Below, in pieces: positions 1 to 12,540 of a stretch of DNA of 64,000 nucleotides; the first letter of the stretch is position 1, and each line of letters opens with the position of its first letter. The stretch comes from Entonaema liquescens (taxonomy: Eukaryota; Ascomycota; Sordariomycetes; Xylariales; Xylariaceae). Position numbers and translations under genes: made by a program. A model generated the notes under the pieces. It saw only the letters and a program-made list of their open reading frames with translations. It had not been told where the DNA came from and searched no databases. The stretch lies in NCBI GenBank assembly GCA_902805475.1, contig CADCSX010000003.1, positions 3,720,001 through 3,784,000 of the forward strand, given 5' to 3'.

Positions 1-2949
1 AAAGATTAAAATTAAATAAATTTTTATATTTTTATATTTAATAAATTTAAATATAAAATTTATAATAATAATATAATAATTTTATATTTTAATAAAATAA
101 ATTTAATTTTTTTATTTATATTAAAATTAAATTTTAATTTATTTTAATTTAAATTATAATTATAGTTAAAATTATAACTTTACCATTTAAAATAATATAT
201 TAATTAATAAAATTATATTTTTATTAAAAATAATTTTTAAAATATTATAATTTTAAATAAAATATTATATAATAATATATAAATTTGTTTAAAGTAATTT
301 GCTTAATATTATTATGTGATATGGTTTATTAATTATTTTTAAACTTTAAATTTTAATATATATTAATATAAATTTTATTAATAAAATTAATTAATGTTAA
401 AATTATAAAAAGATAATATATTTCAATAATATGTATATATTTTATATTTTTATAATATTAATATTAAAATAACTGTGTTTTTAATATATTAACATATTGT
501 AATATTTAATTAAAGAATATTTATATTTTAAATTTATTAAAATTATTAAAAACTTTTATAATTATAATTTTGTAATGGAAGTTAAATAATTTTTTTACAT
601 ATAAAATTTAATATATTTTTTAATTTATTTACATATAAATATATTAAAAATAATATATGGGAAAATATGATGTTTAAATAAATTATTATTATTTTAACGT
701 ATGGTAAAATTAATATGATTTTAATATTTCATTAAAAATTATTATTTTATAAAATTAATTAATTTATTAAAATATAATATAAAATAAATAAGAAAAAAAT
801 GTTTAAATTTAATTAAATTTATTTAACGAAATTTTATAAAAATATAATATTTAATAAATTTTGTAGGGTTATAATTTTTAAATAAAATCTTATTATTATT
901 ATTGTTAAATTTATTTTAATAACGTATTTTTAAAAAAATCTATTTTAATATATTAAATAAGATTTAATATGGTAACTTTATTATAAATATTATTGTTTTA
1001 TATAAATTTATTTATTATAAAATTTTATTTAATATTAATATTTTTAAATTTTTAATTTATTAATATTTAAATTATTAAATATAAATATATTTTTAATAAT
1101 AAATTTAAATTTTTAATTAATAATTAAATTATAATATTTAAAATAATTAATATAAAAATAAATTAATTATTTTAAATTATATATTTTTATATATGAAATT
1201 AAATATAAAATTATTAAATTATTTAAAATATTATTTTAAATTTATAAAATAAAAGATTATAATATTTAAATATTTAAAAATAAAAAAATTTATTATAAAT
1301 ATTTTAATATTTTATAAAAAATAAATAATATAATTTTAATATTTATATTATTAATTATAAATTTAAATAATAATGTTAAATTTTTTATTTTTATATTTCA
1401 ATAAAATTAATAATAAATATATATAATATATCTATTTATATTAACATATATGTAATAATAAATTATTTTTTAATAATAAAAAATAAAAAGTAAATAAAAT
1501 AAATTTTAAATTTAAATAATTTATTATTAAATAATAAAAAGTTTATTTTATTATTTTTTATTATTTTATAATAATATTTATTATAAATTTTATTAGTAAA
1601 TATAATATTAAATTAAATTTGTTAATAATATGGGTAAGAAATTATTTTCATAGTTATTAAAATTTTATTAAATTTTTTTAATAATTATATTTTTTTCGAA
1701 ATAAAATAATTAAAAAATTATTTATATATAAAGAAGATACGTTAAAAATAAGTAAAATTATTTATAAAAAATTATAAACATTATAAGCATATAATTTTTT
1801 AATAAAGTTATAAATATATAAAAAATAACTTTTATAATATTTATCATTTTTAATTAAACTTATATAATAATTAATAAAATTTTGAAAGTAATTTTTAAAA
1901 TAATTTTTAAAATAACTTTAATAATTTATATTTAAATTTACATTATTTAAATTTATTAATTAAATTAATTAAAAAAAACTTTTAAAATGTTAATTTATTA
2001 ATTAAATTAATTAAATAAGATTTTTAAAACATTATTTAAAATGTCTTTTAAAACATTTTTTAGATAACCTTTAATTTTAATTATGTATAAAATTAAAGTA
2101 AATAATATAAATAAAAATAACTATTAAATAATTTTTATAAAAAATAATATAAATAAAATCTTTTTACCGTAACATTAACTTATAAAATATTAAAAAAAAT
2201 ATATATAAAATTGCAATATTTAAAACAATATTAAAAGTAATAAAACACTTAATTAATTTAAAATATAATTATTATCTAAACTTTAAATTCTAAATTATTT
2301 TTTTTAATAATTAAAAATTTAAATAAAAAAAATATTTAACAAATTTAAAAATTTATTAAAATTTTAAATTAAAAAATAATTATTAAATTCTATATTAATT
2401 AAAAAAAAATTAATTATAAAAACTAAAAAAAAGTTATAAATATAAATAAAAAAAATAAAAAATAAAATAATATATTTTAAAATTAAGATATTTAATTAAT
2501 TAATTATTACATATTATAAAAAATAAAAATAATAAATTATTATTTATAATATATTTTCTTTTAAATTATTAATTAAATAATAAAATATAAATAATAAAAT
2601 AGATTAAAAAACATTTTAATTATTAAACTAAAATTAAAATATATTTTAATAAAAAAATTAATAATATTAAATAAAAAAATTAATAATATTAAATAAATTT
2701 TATATAAAGTTATATTAAAATAAATTGTTATAAATATATTATTTATCAATTAATATATAAAAATATATTTAATTATAAATATTTTAAAAAACTTTTAATT
2801 TTTAACATTCAAAAACGTTATTAATATTATTTATACTTTATCAATTACTTATATAATATTTATTAATTGCTTTATTAATTACTTTATTAATTTCCTATAA
2901 TAATTTCCATTTTAAACAATATAAAACTTTAAAGCTTTATCTTAAATAA

Positions 2950-5040
2950 ATAATAAGTAAAATATAATATATATATATAAATATAATATATAAAAAATAA
3001 AATTATATAAAAAAAATTAAATATAAAAATTATAATAATCTTTATTTAATTTAAAATAAAAATTATAATAAAATAAAAAAAATAAAAAGAATAGAAAAAA
3101 ATAATATATATATATATATATAAATTATAATAATTTAAATAAAAAATTTTAAATATTTTTTAAAAATAAGTTATATTATTTATGAAAACTTTATATTTAT
3201 AATATTTAAAAAAATAAAAAATAAAATTTTAAAAAATAAAGTAAATAATATTATAAATTTAAAACCGTTTTTTTTATTTATAAAAACGTTTTTAAAAAGA
3301 AAAACTTTAAAAAATAATATATATAATAAATATATCGAAAATAATATATATTTTTTTAATATTATTTCTAATATTAATAATAATATTTATAATTAAATTA
3401 ATTTTATTTAAATAAATAATTTATATATAAAAATAAAATAATAAAATAATTTAAATTTAATTATAATATAAAAATTATAATTTATAAAAATAAAATTATA
3501 TAATTTATTAATTAATAATTATAAAATAATATAAAAAAAATTAAAAAAAATTATATAATTTATAATTAAAATTATAAATAATATAAAATAAATAAATAAA
3601 ATAAAATATAATTAAATAATATATAAATTATATATTATATGTAAAATAATAATAATATAAATTGTTTATATAAAATTGGAAAAAGTAATAAAATATAATT
3701 TTTTTTTAAAAATGAATAGTAAAAAAAAAATAGAAAATATATTATAATAAAAGATTTTAATATATATTATTTTATTTGGAATAAAGAAAATAAAATAATA
3801 AATAATTTATATATTTTATTAAAATTAATAAAATAATAATAATTAAATTTAATTATAGTAAAAATTAATTTATAAAAATAATAAAAAATTAAAAAATTTA
3901 ATAATCAACTTAATATAAATAAATATAAAATATTATATAAATATTTTAAAAATTAAATTAAATAAAATTAAATTATAAAATATAATTAATTAAAATTATT
4001 ATAAAAATATTTAAAATAGATTTTATAAATTTTATAGAAAATATAAAGAATAAATATAAAGAATTTTAATTTAGTAATAATAAAAGTAAAAATAAAAAAT
4101 GATTAATATTAAAGTTTTTTTAATTTTAAAAATTAAATTTTATATTAATATATAATAAAAAATTTTAAAAAACAATAAATTTAATAATATTAAAATAGAA
4201 AGTAATTTTATTTATAACGGTTAAATAATAAATTAAATAATTAAAATAAAAAAAAAGGTTTTATTTAAAGAAAAGAAATAATAAAATATAAAGATAATAT
4301 AAGATTAAAAATGGAGTATTAATGTAATAAAAATATATTATAAAGTAATATAAAAAGTAAAAAGAATTTAATAATAGAAAATAATAATAAAAATGTTAAA
4401 AAATAATAAATTTTTATAAAAGTTAAAAAAAATAAATTTAATTTAAAAATTAACAAATTAATATAAAAAATAAAATTGTTTTAATATTAAAAGAAAATAT
4501 AAATAAATAATTATAAGTAATTATTTATATATAAAAAATAAATATATTTTAAATAAAGTTTTTTTTAAATTTAAATTTAAATTTTATAAATATAATTTTT
4601 AATAAAATATTTAATAAAAAATTTATAATTAATAATTATATAAAATAAACAATAATTAAAAATATATTAATAGTTATAAAAAAATAAAAAAAATTTTAAA
4701 AAAAATAAAATATTAATAAAATTTTTATATAAATATAATAAATTATTATTTAAATTAAAAAAATTAAATTTTTTTTTAAATATATATAAATTAATAATAT
4801 TATTAAATATTTTAAAAAAAATAATAAAAAAAATAATAATATTATAAATAATATTTTTTTTAAAAAATAAATAAATAATAAAAAATATAAATTAATAGAA
4901 ATAATTATTAAAATAATAATAGAAATAATATATTTAATATAAAAAAATAAAATAAAAATATTATTATTATAATTTAATATAATAAAAATATTTAATTATA
5001 TTATTTTAAAAAATTATTATATATTTTTAGAAAAAAAAAG
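2950..5040 (+). repeat. Left arm of an approximately 2-kb inverted repeat
   Basis: Read in reverse complement, this stretch follows the order of the right arm at 10,392-13,610 over most of its length. Examples are 2,950-3,200 against 13,380-13,610, 3,580-4,050 against 12,375-12,900, and 4,075-5,040 against 10,392-11,515. Differences are mainly transitions plus small indels. The left arm is uninterrupted where the right arm carries a SINE, so it preserves the empty site near 4,077-4,089. The element type is unknown because no coding potential survives. Ends are approximate, judged by eye. Confidence 0.7.
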
Positions 5041-5260
5041 TTTTTTAAATAAGTAATAAAATAGATTAAAAATTATTTAAAAATAAAAAAAATATAGTTG
5101 ATATTTAAAAGTAAATTTAATTTAAAATAAATTTTAAATAAATATTTTATAAAATCTTTATTATTTTTTATTTTATTTATTTATATATATTAATATTTTA
5201 TAAAAAATTTAAAAAAAAATATTTATAATTAATTTTATAAATAATATAAATTTAATAATA

Positions 5261-6051
5261 TTTATTTATTTATTTATTTATTTTTATTTTATTATATTTA
5301 TATAGTTATATTATTTTTGTAATAAAGTATTATTAATAGTTTTATTAAATAATTATATTTATATTAAAGAAAATTTATTTATTTTTTTCTTTTTTATATT
5401 ATATTTATAATTTGTTATTTTATAATTGTTTTTATTTATATATAAGGTTAATATTATTAATTAATTTTATAATTTTTTTTAATTATAAATTACTTTTTTT
5501 TGGTTTCATTATAAAGTATAAATATTATATTATAAGTTTTTAATTAAATTATTATTAATTAAAGATTTTTTAAAATAATATTTTTAATTTATAATGTTAT
5601 AATTTTATTAAATATATTTTTATATATATTTTTTCAAATTATTAATTTTTTTAATTTAATAATATATAAAGTAATAATGTTTTAAGATATATTTTTAACC
5701 TTTTTAAAATAAAGTTTTTTAATTTTTTACGTAGTAAATAAAGTCATAATTTAGAATATAAACTGTAATTAAAATAATAATATTTTATTTAATAATTTAA
5801 AAATTTATTATTTTTTTTAAATATTTAAATTTTAATATAATTTATTACTTAAATAATTTTAAAATATTATATTTAAATTTTTATAAAGAAGAAAGATTTA
5901 TTTATTAATATATTAATTTTATATAATTATTTTAATAATAATCCGGTTTTTTACTAAGAAATTAAAAAGCTTATAATAGTTACGGAATTTGAATTTACTT
6001 TTTTTTAAGAAAGAGTTTTAAGTGTTAACTAGATTATTATGCTAAACTACT
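5261..6051 (-). mobile_element. SINE-type retroposon, copy A (RIP-mutated)
   Basis: This 791-bp copy is flanked by an exact 14-bp direct repeat at 5,247-5,260 and 6,052-6,065. On the minus strand it begins with a tRNA-like head at 6,051 (A-box-like and B-box-like blocks) and ends at 5,261 with a TAAA/AAAT simple-repeat tail. The body matches copies B and C along its length, including the C-rich-to-T-rich tract near 5,385 and the segment with TAAATAAAGT at about 5,735. The head is also seen in the other two copies with different RIP states. Features are those of tRNA-derived SINEs; about 0.8 kb is long for a SINE. The family is not one I can name. Confidence 0.72.
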
Positions 6052-8869
6052 TAAATTTAATAATAATAAATTTAAATATTAAAAAGAATTATAAAAAATT
6101 AAAAAATATATATTTTAAATGTTTTTAATAAATAAAATGGTATAAAATAATTTTTATTTTTTAAAAAAATAAATTAATATATTTTATTAAAATATATAAA
6201 TTAAATAAAAATATAATATAATTAAAAAATATAATAATAAAGTTAATAAAAAATAAAAAATTTTTAAAGATTTAATTAAATAAAAATTAAAGTAAATAAA
6301 ATATCTAAAGATAATTAAAATAAAAATAAAAAAATAATAATATATTTTTTTAAAATTAATAATATTTATATAAAGATATAATTTTTAAAACATAAAGAAA
6401 ATATGTATAAAAATTATAAAAAATGTTATAATATATAAAGTAATTATATAATATATATTAAATAAAGAAAATAAAATAAATAAAATAATAATAAAATTAA
6501 AGAAAATATAATTAATTTATTTTTAAAAAATAATAAAAATATATAAAATAATATTAATTAAATATTTAAAAAATAAAATAACATATTTTTTATTAAATTT
6601 ATATTTAAATAAAAAAATAGTTAAATTTAAAAAGAAAAATAGTAATAAAAATAATTTTATGGAAAAGATAAGAAACAAAATTTAGAAATAATTTTAAAAA
6701 TTATAAATATAGAATTAAAATTTAATAAAAAAAAAGAATTTATAAAATTTTTTTATTATTATTTCGGTAAAAAAATTAACAAAAGATTTATAAATAAAAT
6801 AAAAATAAATAAAATTATAAAAAAGAAGTAATTTTTTAAAAAAAAATAATATTATAAATATAAAAAATAAAATAAAATTAAAAATATATTTAAAATATAA
6901 TTATATTAAAATTTCTAGTAAAAAATAAATAATTAAAAAAGATTTATAAATTATTAAAAAAATATAAAACTTTAATATTAATTTAAATATATATAAAAAA
7001 AATAAAATTAAAAATATTTTTATTTAAATAAAAAATATTTAAAATGGAAATATTATAATATCAATATAAATAAAAAAAATAATATATTATATAATAATAA
7101 AATATATAAAATTTACAATTTAAAAAAAAATTTATTTAATAAATTAACATTAAAAATATTTAAATTATAATATAATTATAAAAAAATTATAAAAAATAAT
7201 AAAAAAATAAATTAAATTATATAATAATTTTTAAAATTAAAAATATTATTAATATATAAATTAATAATTAACTTAATAAAATAAAAAAACTTAAAAACTT
7301 AAATTTAAAAAAACTTTAATAAAATTTTAATAAATATAAATAAAAGAAAATACATATAAAATTATCATAATAAAATTATAAAAATAAATTAATTATAATT
7401 TTCTTACATTAAATATAATTTATTACTTAATTTTAAATAAATTATTATTATTACTAAATAATTTATTAATAATAAAAGAAATATTACTTTTAAAAAAATT
7501 ATTATTTTTTTTAATTCCAAAATTATTAAAAAACTCTTTAACATTATCGTTATTATTATTATTATTAACATTTTTAACAATTTTAAAACTTTTAAAAACT
7601 TTAATAATTTCATTATTAACTTTTTTATTTTTATTATCAAACTTTTCATCTAATTCATTAAAAAATATATTACTTAATTTCCTTTTTTTAAAATTATAAA
7701 ACTTAAAAAATTTAAAATAAATAAAAAACTTTTTAAGAAAAAAAAATACTAAACTATAATAATATAAACACACTCTTCATTAAATTCCTTAATAAATATA
7801 ACAAAAATCTTATAATAAAATATATATTTTATAATAATTTATTAAATAAACTTACAATCTTTAAATAAAGATTAAAGTAAAAAAATAACCATTTATTTAA
7901 AAATTTAAAATAAAACCTTAACAATAATAATAAAAAAGAAAATAAATTAAAAATAACAAAAATCAATTTTATTATAATTAAAATAAAAATATAAATTAAA
8001 AATTATATTATATTAATATTATAACTAAATATAATATTAATTATAATTTAAATAGTTAATAATTTTAAAATTATATTATTTTGTAATTATGATAAATTTA
8101 TAAATAAATTATTTTATAATAATTATAAAATATAATTAAATTATATTTAAAATTTAAAAATAAAAAAAATTATTTTAAAATAAAAATTAAAAAGTATTAA
8201 ATTTTAAATATTGTTAAAAAAAATTAAAAAAGAAACTATAAAATATATTAAAACTTTTAAATTTCCATCTATTTCATTTATCTTTTAAAAAAACAGTTAA
8301 TATAAATAAATTTATAAATAATATAAAAAAAACATATTAAAATATATCCCGTAATAACTTTAAAATAATAATAATAAATATATCAATTATAGAAAACCAT
8401 TAAATAATTAAAATAAAAAAGAATTAAATTATAATTATATTAAAAATAAATTAAATATAAATAAAATATATAAAAATAAAAATAATAATAATAATTAAAA
8501 TATTTAAAAAATATATAATTTTAAAATATAATAAATTTATTATTAAATTTATTATTATTATTATAATAAGAAAATTAATAATAAAATATAATAATAAATA
8601 AAAAATTAAAAATATAAAATTTAAATAAAAATAAATTTAAAAGAAAATAATAATTTTATAACATATATTAAATAAAACTATATTTATTAATAATATTATT
8701 ATTATATATTATTAATCAAATAATTATTATATTTTACGTAAAAAATAAAGTAAAAATAAAATTATTTATAATTTAATAAAAAAAAATATATTAAAAAATA
8801 ATAAAAGAAATTATTTAATAAAAATAATAAAATAATTATTAAATAAAATATAAAAATATAATAAAAATA

Positions 8870-9702
8870 TTTATTTATTATTTATTTATTTATTTTTATT
8901 TTATTACACCTATATAATTACATTATTTCGTAACAAAATATTATTAATATTTTTATTAAATAATTATATTTAGTTAAAAACCATAGTTATATTAAAGAAA
9001 ACTTATCCGTTTTTTTCTTTTTTATATTATATTTATAATTTGTTATCTTATAATTATTCTTATTTATATATAAAATTAATATTATTAATTAATTTTATAA
9101 TTTTTTCTAATTATAAATTTCTTTTTTTTAATTAAGTTATAAGATTTAAATATTATATTATAAATCTTTAATTAAATTATTATTAATTACAAATTTTCTA
9201 AAATAATATTTTTATTAATAATGTTATATATTTTATTAAATATATTTTTATATATATTTCTTTAAATTATTAATTTTTTTTAATTTAATAATATTTAAAG
9301 TAATAATATTTTAAAATACGTTTTTAATTTTTTTAAAATAAGATTTTTTAACATTTATATAAAGAAAAAACCTTTTAACTTTTTACGTAATAAATAAAGT
9401 TATAATTTAAAATATAAATTATAATTAAAATAATAATATCCCATTTAATAACTTAAAAATTCATTATTTTTTTAAATATTTAAACTTTAATATAACTTAT
9501 TATTTAAATAATTTTATAATATTATACTTAAACTTTTACAAAAAAAAAAAACTTATTTATTAATATATTAATTTTATATAACCGTTCCAATAATAATCCG
9601 GCTTTTCATTAAGAAATTAAAAAACTTGTAATAATTATAAAATTTAAACTTACCCTTTTTTAAGAAAAAGTGCCAAACGTTAAACCGTTACATTAAACCA
9701 TT
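8870..9702 (-). mobile_element. SINE-type retroposon, copy B (RIP-mutated)
   Basis: This 833-bp copy has an 11-bp exact target duplication at 8,859-8,869 and 9,703-9,713. The tRNA-like head lies at the right end (reading leftwards from 9,702) and the ATTT/AAAT tail at the left end. It keeps some bases lost in copy A, and the reverse is also true, as expected when RIP hits copies independently. The element inserted into AT-rich DNA that shows no other recognisable feature. Confidence 0.72.
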
Positions 9703-9898
9703 TAATAAAAATAAATTATATAAAAATAATAAAAATAATTTTATACAATTAAATATATTATTTAATTTATTAAAATAATAAAGTTTTAATAAAATATAAT
9801 AATATATAATATAAACATATAATAAAAATTAAAAATAAATAAAAATAAATTAAATTTTTTTTAATAAAAATTATAAAGCAATCTTGCAAAATGAAATT

Positions 9899-10006
9899 GA
9901 AGTTTATTCTTTCAAAATCTAACAAATCAAAAATCTGCTAAATTTTAATTAATAATTATACATTAAACTTTACATTAAACTTTAATCTTACAAATATATG
10001 TTAAAC
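9899..10006 (-). repeat. 110-bp repeat, copy with little RIP
   Basis: In reverse complement this matches the repeats at 15,971-16,080 and 16,220-16,329 base for base apart from transitions. Where those copies have A or T this one often still has G or C, so it is close to the ancestral state. It ends at the TA into which the TIR element at 10,009 inserted, and the matching sequence resumes beyond the element at 10,392. Confidence 0.7.
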
Positions 10007-10008
10007 TA

Positions 10009-10389
10009 CGGATGACCTTTTCAAAAGTTTGTTCCATAGGAAGACCTTTGTCAGCCCCGATACGCATTGGCCACCCTTGGCAGCAGCTGTTAGTTTAAAG
10101 GTACTACGTACTCCGTAACACTTTATGTTTTTGAAATGTAATTTTTACTTTTCAAATAAATATAAAATTTTATAAATAACGGATATAGTAAAATAACTTA
10201 TAAAGATATTTATTCTAACTTTTTCTAATTTTTACTTATTGTGTTTGGTTAGAAAACTGTATGTTTTATAGGACTTAATTTTAGATGTACATAAAAGCTC
10301 TAGATTACCAAATGGCAGCTTTTAGCCACCAGCTGTTGGCAGCTTGACAAGGGTTTCCTTATGGAACAAACTTTTGAAAAAGTCATCCG
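10009..10389. mobile_element. MITE-like TIR element with TA target duplication
   Basis: The ends are inverted repeats: the outer 30 bp, starting CGGATGAC, match with one C/T difference, and an imperfect match continues to about 46 bp. The element is flanked by TA on both sides (10,007-10,008 and 10,390-10,391), as for Tc1/mariner-type elements. It has no coding capacity. Its GC content is far higher than that of the surrounding DNA, so it either arrived after RIP or escaped because at 381 bp it is around the minimal length that RIP is known to recognise. Related repeats at 15,971 and 16,220 show the same host sequence without the element. Confidence 0.8.
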
Positions 10390-11530
10390 TACGCTTAACA
10401 AAAATATAATTTTTACTTAAAAACTTATTAAAAAAAATATTAATAATATTTTAACTATAATAAATTAAATATATAAACATAATAAAATAAAAATAATAAT
10501 AATAATAAAAAATTATAATAATAACATTTTTATTTTATTTTTTTATATTAAATATATTATTTTTATTATTATTTTAATATTTATTTTTATTAATTTATAT
10601 TTTTTATTATTTATTTACCTTTTAAAAAAAACATTATTTATTTTTATTATAAATATTATTTATAATATTATTATTTTTTTATTATTTTTTTTAAAATATT
10701 TAATAATATTATTAATTTATATATATTTAAAAATATTTTTTTTAAATTTCTTTTAATTTAAACAATATAATAATTATTTTTTATATAAAATTTTATTAAA
10801 TAATATTTATAATAAAAAATTATTTATTATTATTATTATAATAATTTTAAATAATAATTTATTATATTTATATAAAAATCTTATTAATATTTTATTTTTT
10901 TTAAAACTTTTTATTTTTTTATAATTATTAATATAGTTTTAACTATTTTTTATTTTATATAATTATTAATTATAAATTTCTTATTAAATATTTTATTAAA
11001 AATTATATTTAAAAAATTTAAATTTAAATTTAAAAAAAACTTTATTTAAAATATATTTATTTTTTATATATAAATAATTACTTATAATTATTTATTTATA
11101 TTTTTTTTTAATATTAAAACAATTGTATTTTTTATATTAATTTATTAATTTTTAAATTAAATTTATTTTTTTAATTTTTATAAGAATTTATTATTTTTTA
11201 ATATTTCTATTACCGTTTTTTATTATTAAATTTTTTTTATTTTTTATATTATTTTATAATACATTTTTATTATATTAATATTTTATTTTTAATTTTACGT
11301 TATTTTTATATTTTATTATTTTTTTTTTATATAAAATTTTTTTTTTATTTTAATAATTTATTTAATTTATTATTTAATTATTATAAATAAAATTATTTTT
11401 TATTTTAATATTATTAAATTTATTATTTTTGAAAATTTTTTTATTATATAATTAATATAAAAATTTAATTTTTTAAAATTTTAAAAAAATTTTAATATTA
11501 ATAATTTTTCTATTTTTATTTTTATTATTA

Positions 11531-12361
11531 AGTGTTTTGGCGTAATGGTTTAATGTTTAGTATTTTTTCTTAAAAGGGGATAAGTTTAAATCTTGTAACT
11601 ATTATAAGTTTTTTAATTTCTTAATAAAAAATTAAATTACTATTAGAATAATTACGTAAAATTAATATATTAGTGAATAAATTTTTTTTTTTGTAAAAAT
11701 TTAAATATAATATTATAAAATTATTTAGATAATAAATTATATTAAAATTTAAATATTTAAAGAAATAATAAATTTTTAAATTATTAAATAAAATATTATT
11801 ATTTTAATTATAATTTATGTTTTAAATTATAACTTTATTTATTATATAAAATATTAAAAAGTTTTTTTTTATATAAATGTTAAAAAACCTTATTTTGGAA
11901 AGGTTAAAAATGTATTCCGGAATATTATTATTTTAAATATTATTAAATTAAAGAAAATTAACAATTTAAAGAAATATATATAAAAATATATTTATTAAAA
12001 TATATAATATTATTAGTAAAAATATATTTTAGAAAATTTTTAATTAATAATAATTTAATTAAAGATTTATAATATAATATTTAAATTTTATAATTTAATT
12101 AAAAAAAAATAATTTATAATTAAAAAAAATTATAAAATTAATTAATAATATTAATTTTATATATAAATAAAAATAATTGTAAAATAATAAATTATAAACG
12201 TAACGTAAAAAAAAAAAGAAATAAATAAGTTTTTTTAATATAAATATAATTTTTAACTAAATATAATTACTTAATAAAAATATTAATAATATTTTATTAC
12301 GAAATAATATAATTATATAAGTATAATGAAGTAAAAATAAATAAATAAATAAATAATAAAT
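11531..12361 (+). mobile_element. SINE-type retroposon, copy C (best preserved head)
   Basis: This 831-bp copy is flanked by an exact 13-bp duplication at 11,518-11,530 and 12,362-12,374. An A-box-like block (TGGCGTAATGG, 11,538-11,548) and a B-box-like block (AGTTTAAATCT, 11,583-11,593) are spaced by 45 nt start to start, the spacing of a tRNA gene. The B block is what GGTTCGAATCC becomes after C-to-T and G-to-A change. The 3' end is a run of AAAT units just before the duplication. The copy interrupts the right arm of the inverted repeat, and the left arm keeps the corresponding uninterrupted site. It cannot be a functional tRNA in its present form. Confidence 0.75.
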
Positions 12362-12480
12362 ATTTTTATTATTATTAAATTGAAATGTTTTTATATTTAT
12401 TTTTTATATTTTTTATAAAATTTATAAAATTTATTTTAAATATTTTTTATAATAATTTTAATTAATTATATTTTATAATT

Positions 12481-12540
12481 TAATTTTATTTAATTTAATT
12501 TTATTTAATTTAATTTTATTTAATTTAATTTTATTTAATT
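12481..12540. repeat. 15-bp tandem repeat, four units
   Basis: Four perfect units of TAATTTTATTTAATT plus a partial fifth. The corresponding place in the left inverted arm (about 3,951-3,975, minus strand) has only one unit and a fragment, so the array expanded in this arm after the two arms separated. Confidence 0.85.

Noticed and set aside
7404..7773. Overlapping minus-strand frames of 81 and 116 codons in the AT-rich block
   Set aside because: They are composed almost only of Leu, Ile, Lys, Asn and Phe from AT triplets, and show no motif, start context or family pattern.
5247..9713. Solo LTRs as the nature of the 0.8-kb repeats
   Set aside because: Target duplications are 11-14 bp and vary in length, ends do not begin TG and finish CA, and one end is a simple-repeat tail.
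11531..11600. A functional tRNA gene
   Set aside because: The A and B boxes have tRNA spacing, but the acceptor and anticodon stems do not pair and the same block occurs in all three repeat copies at the same end. It is the head of a retroposon.
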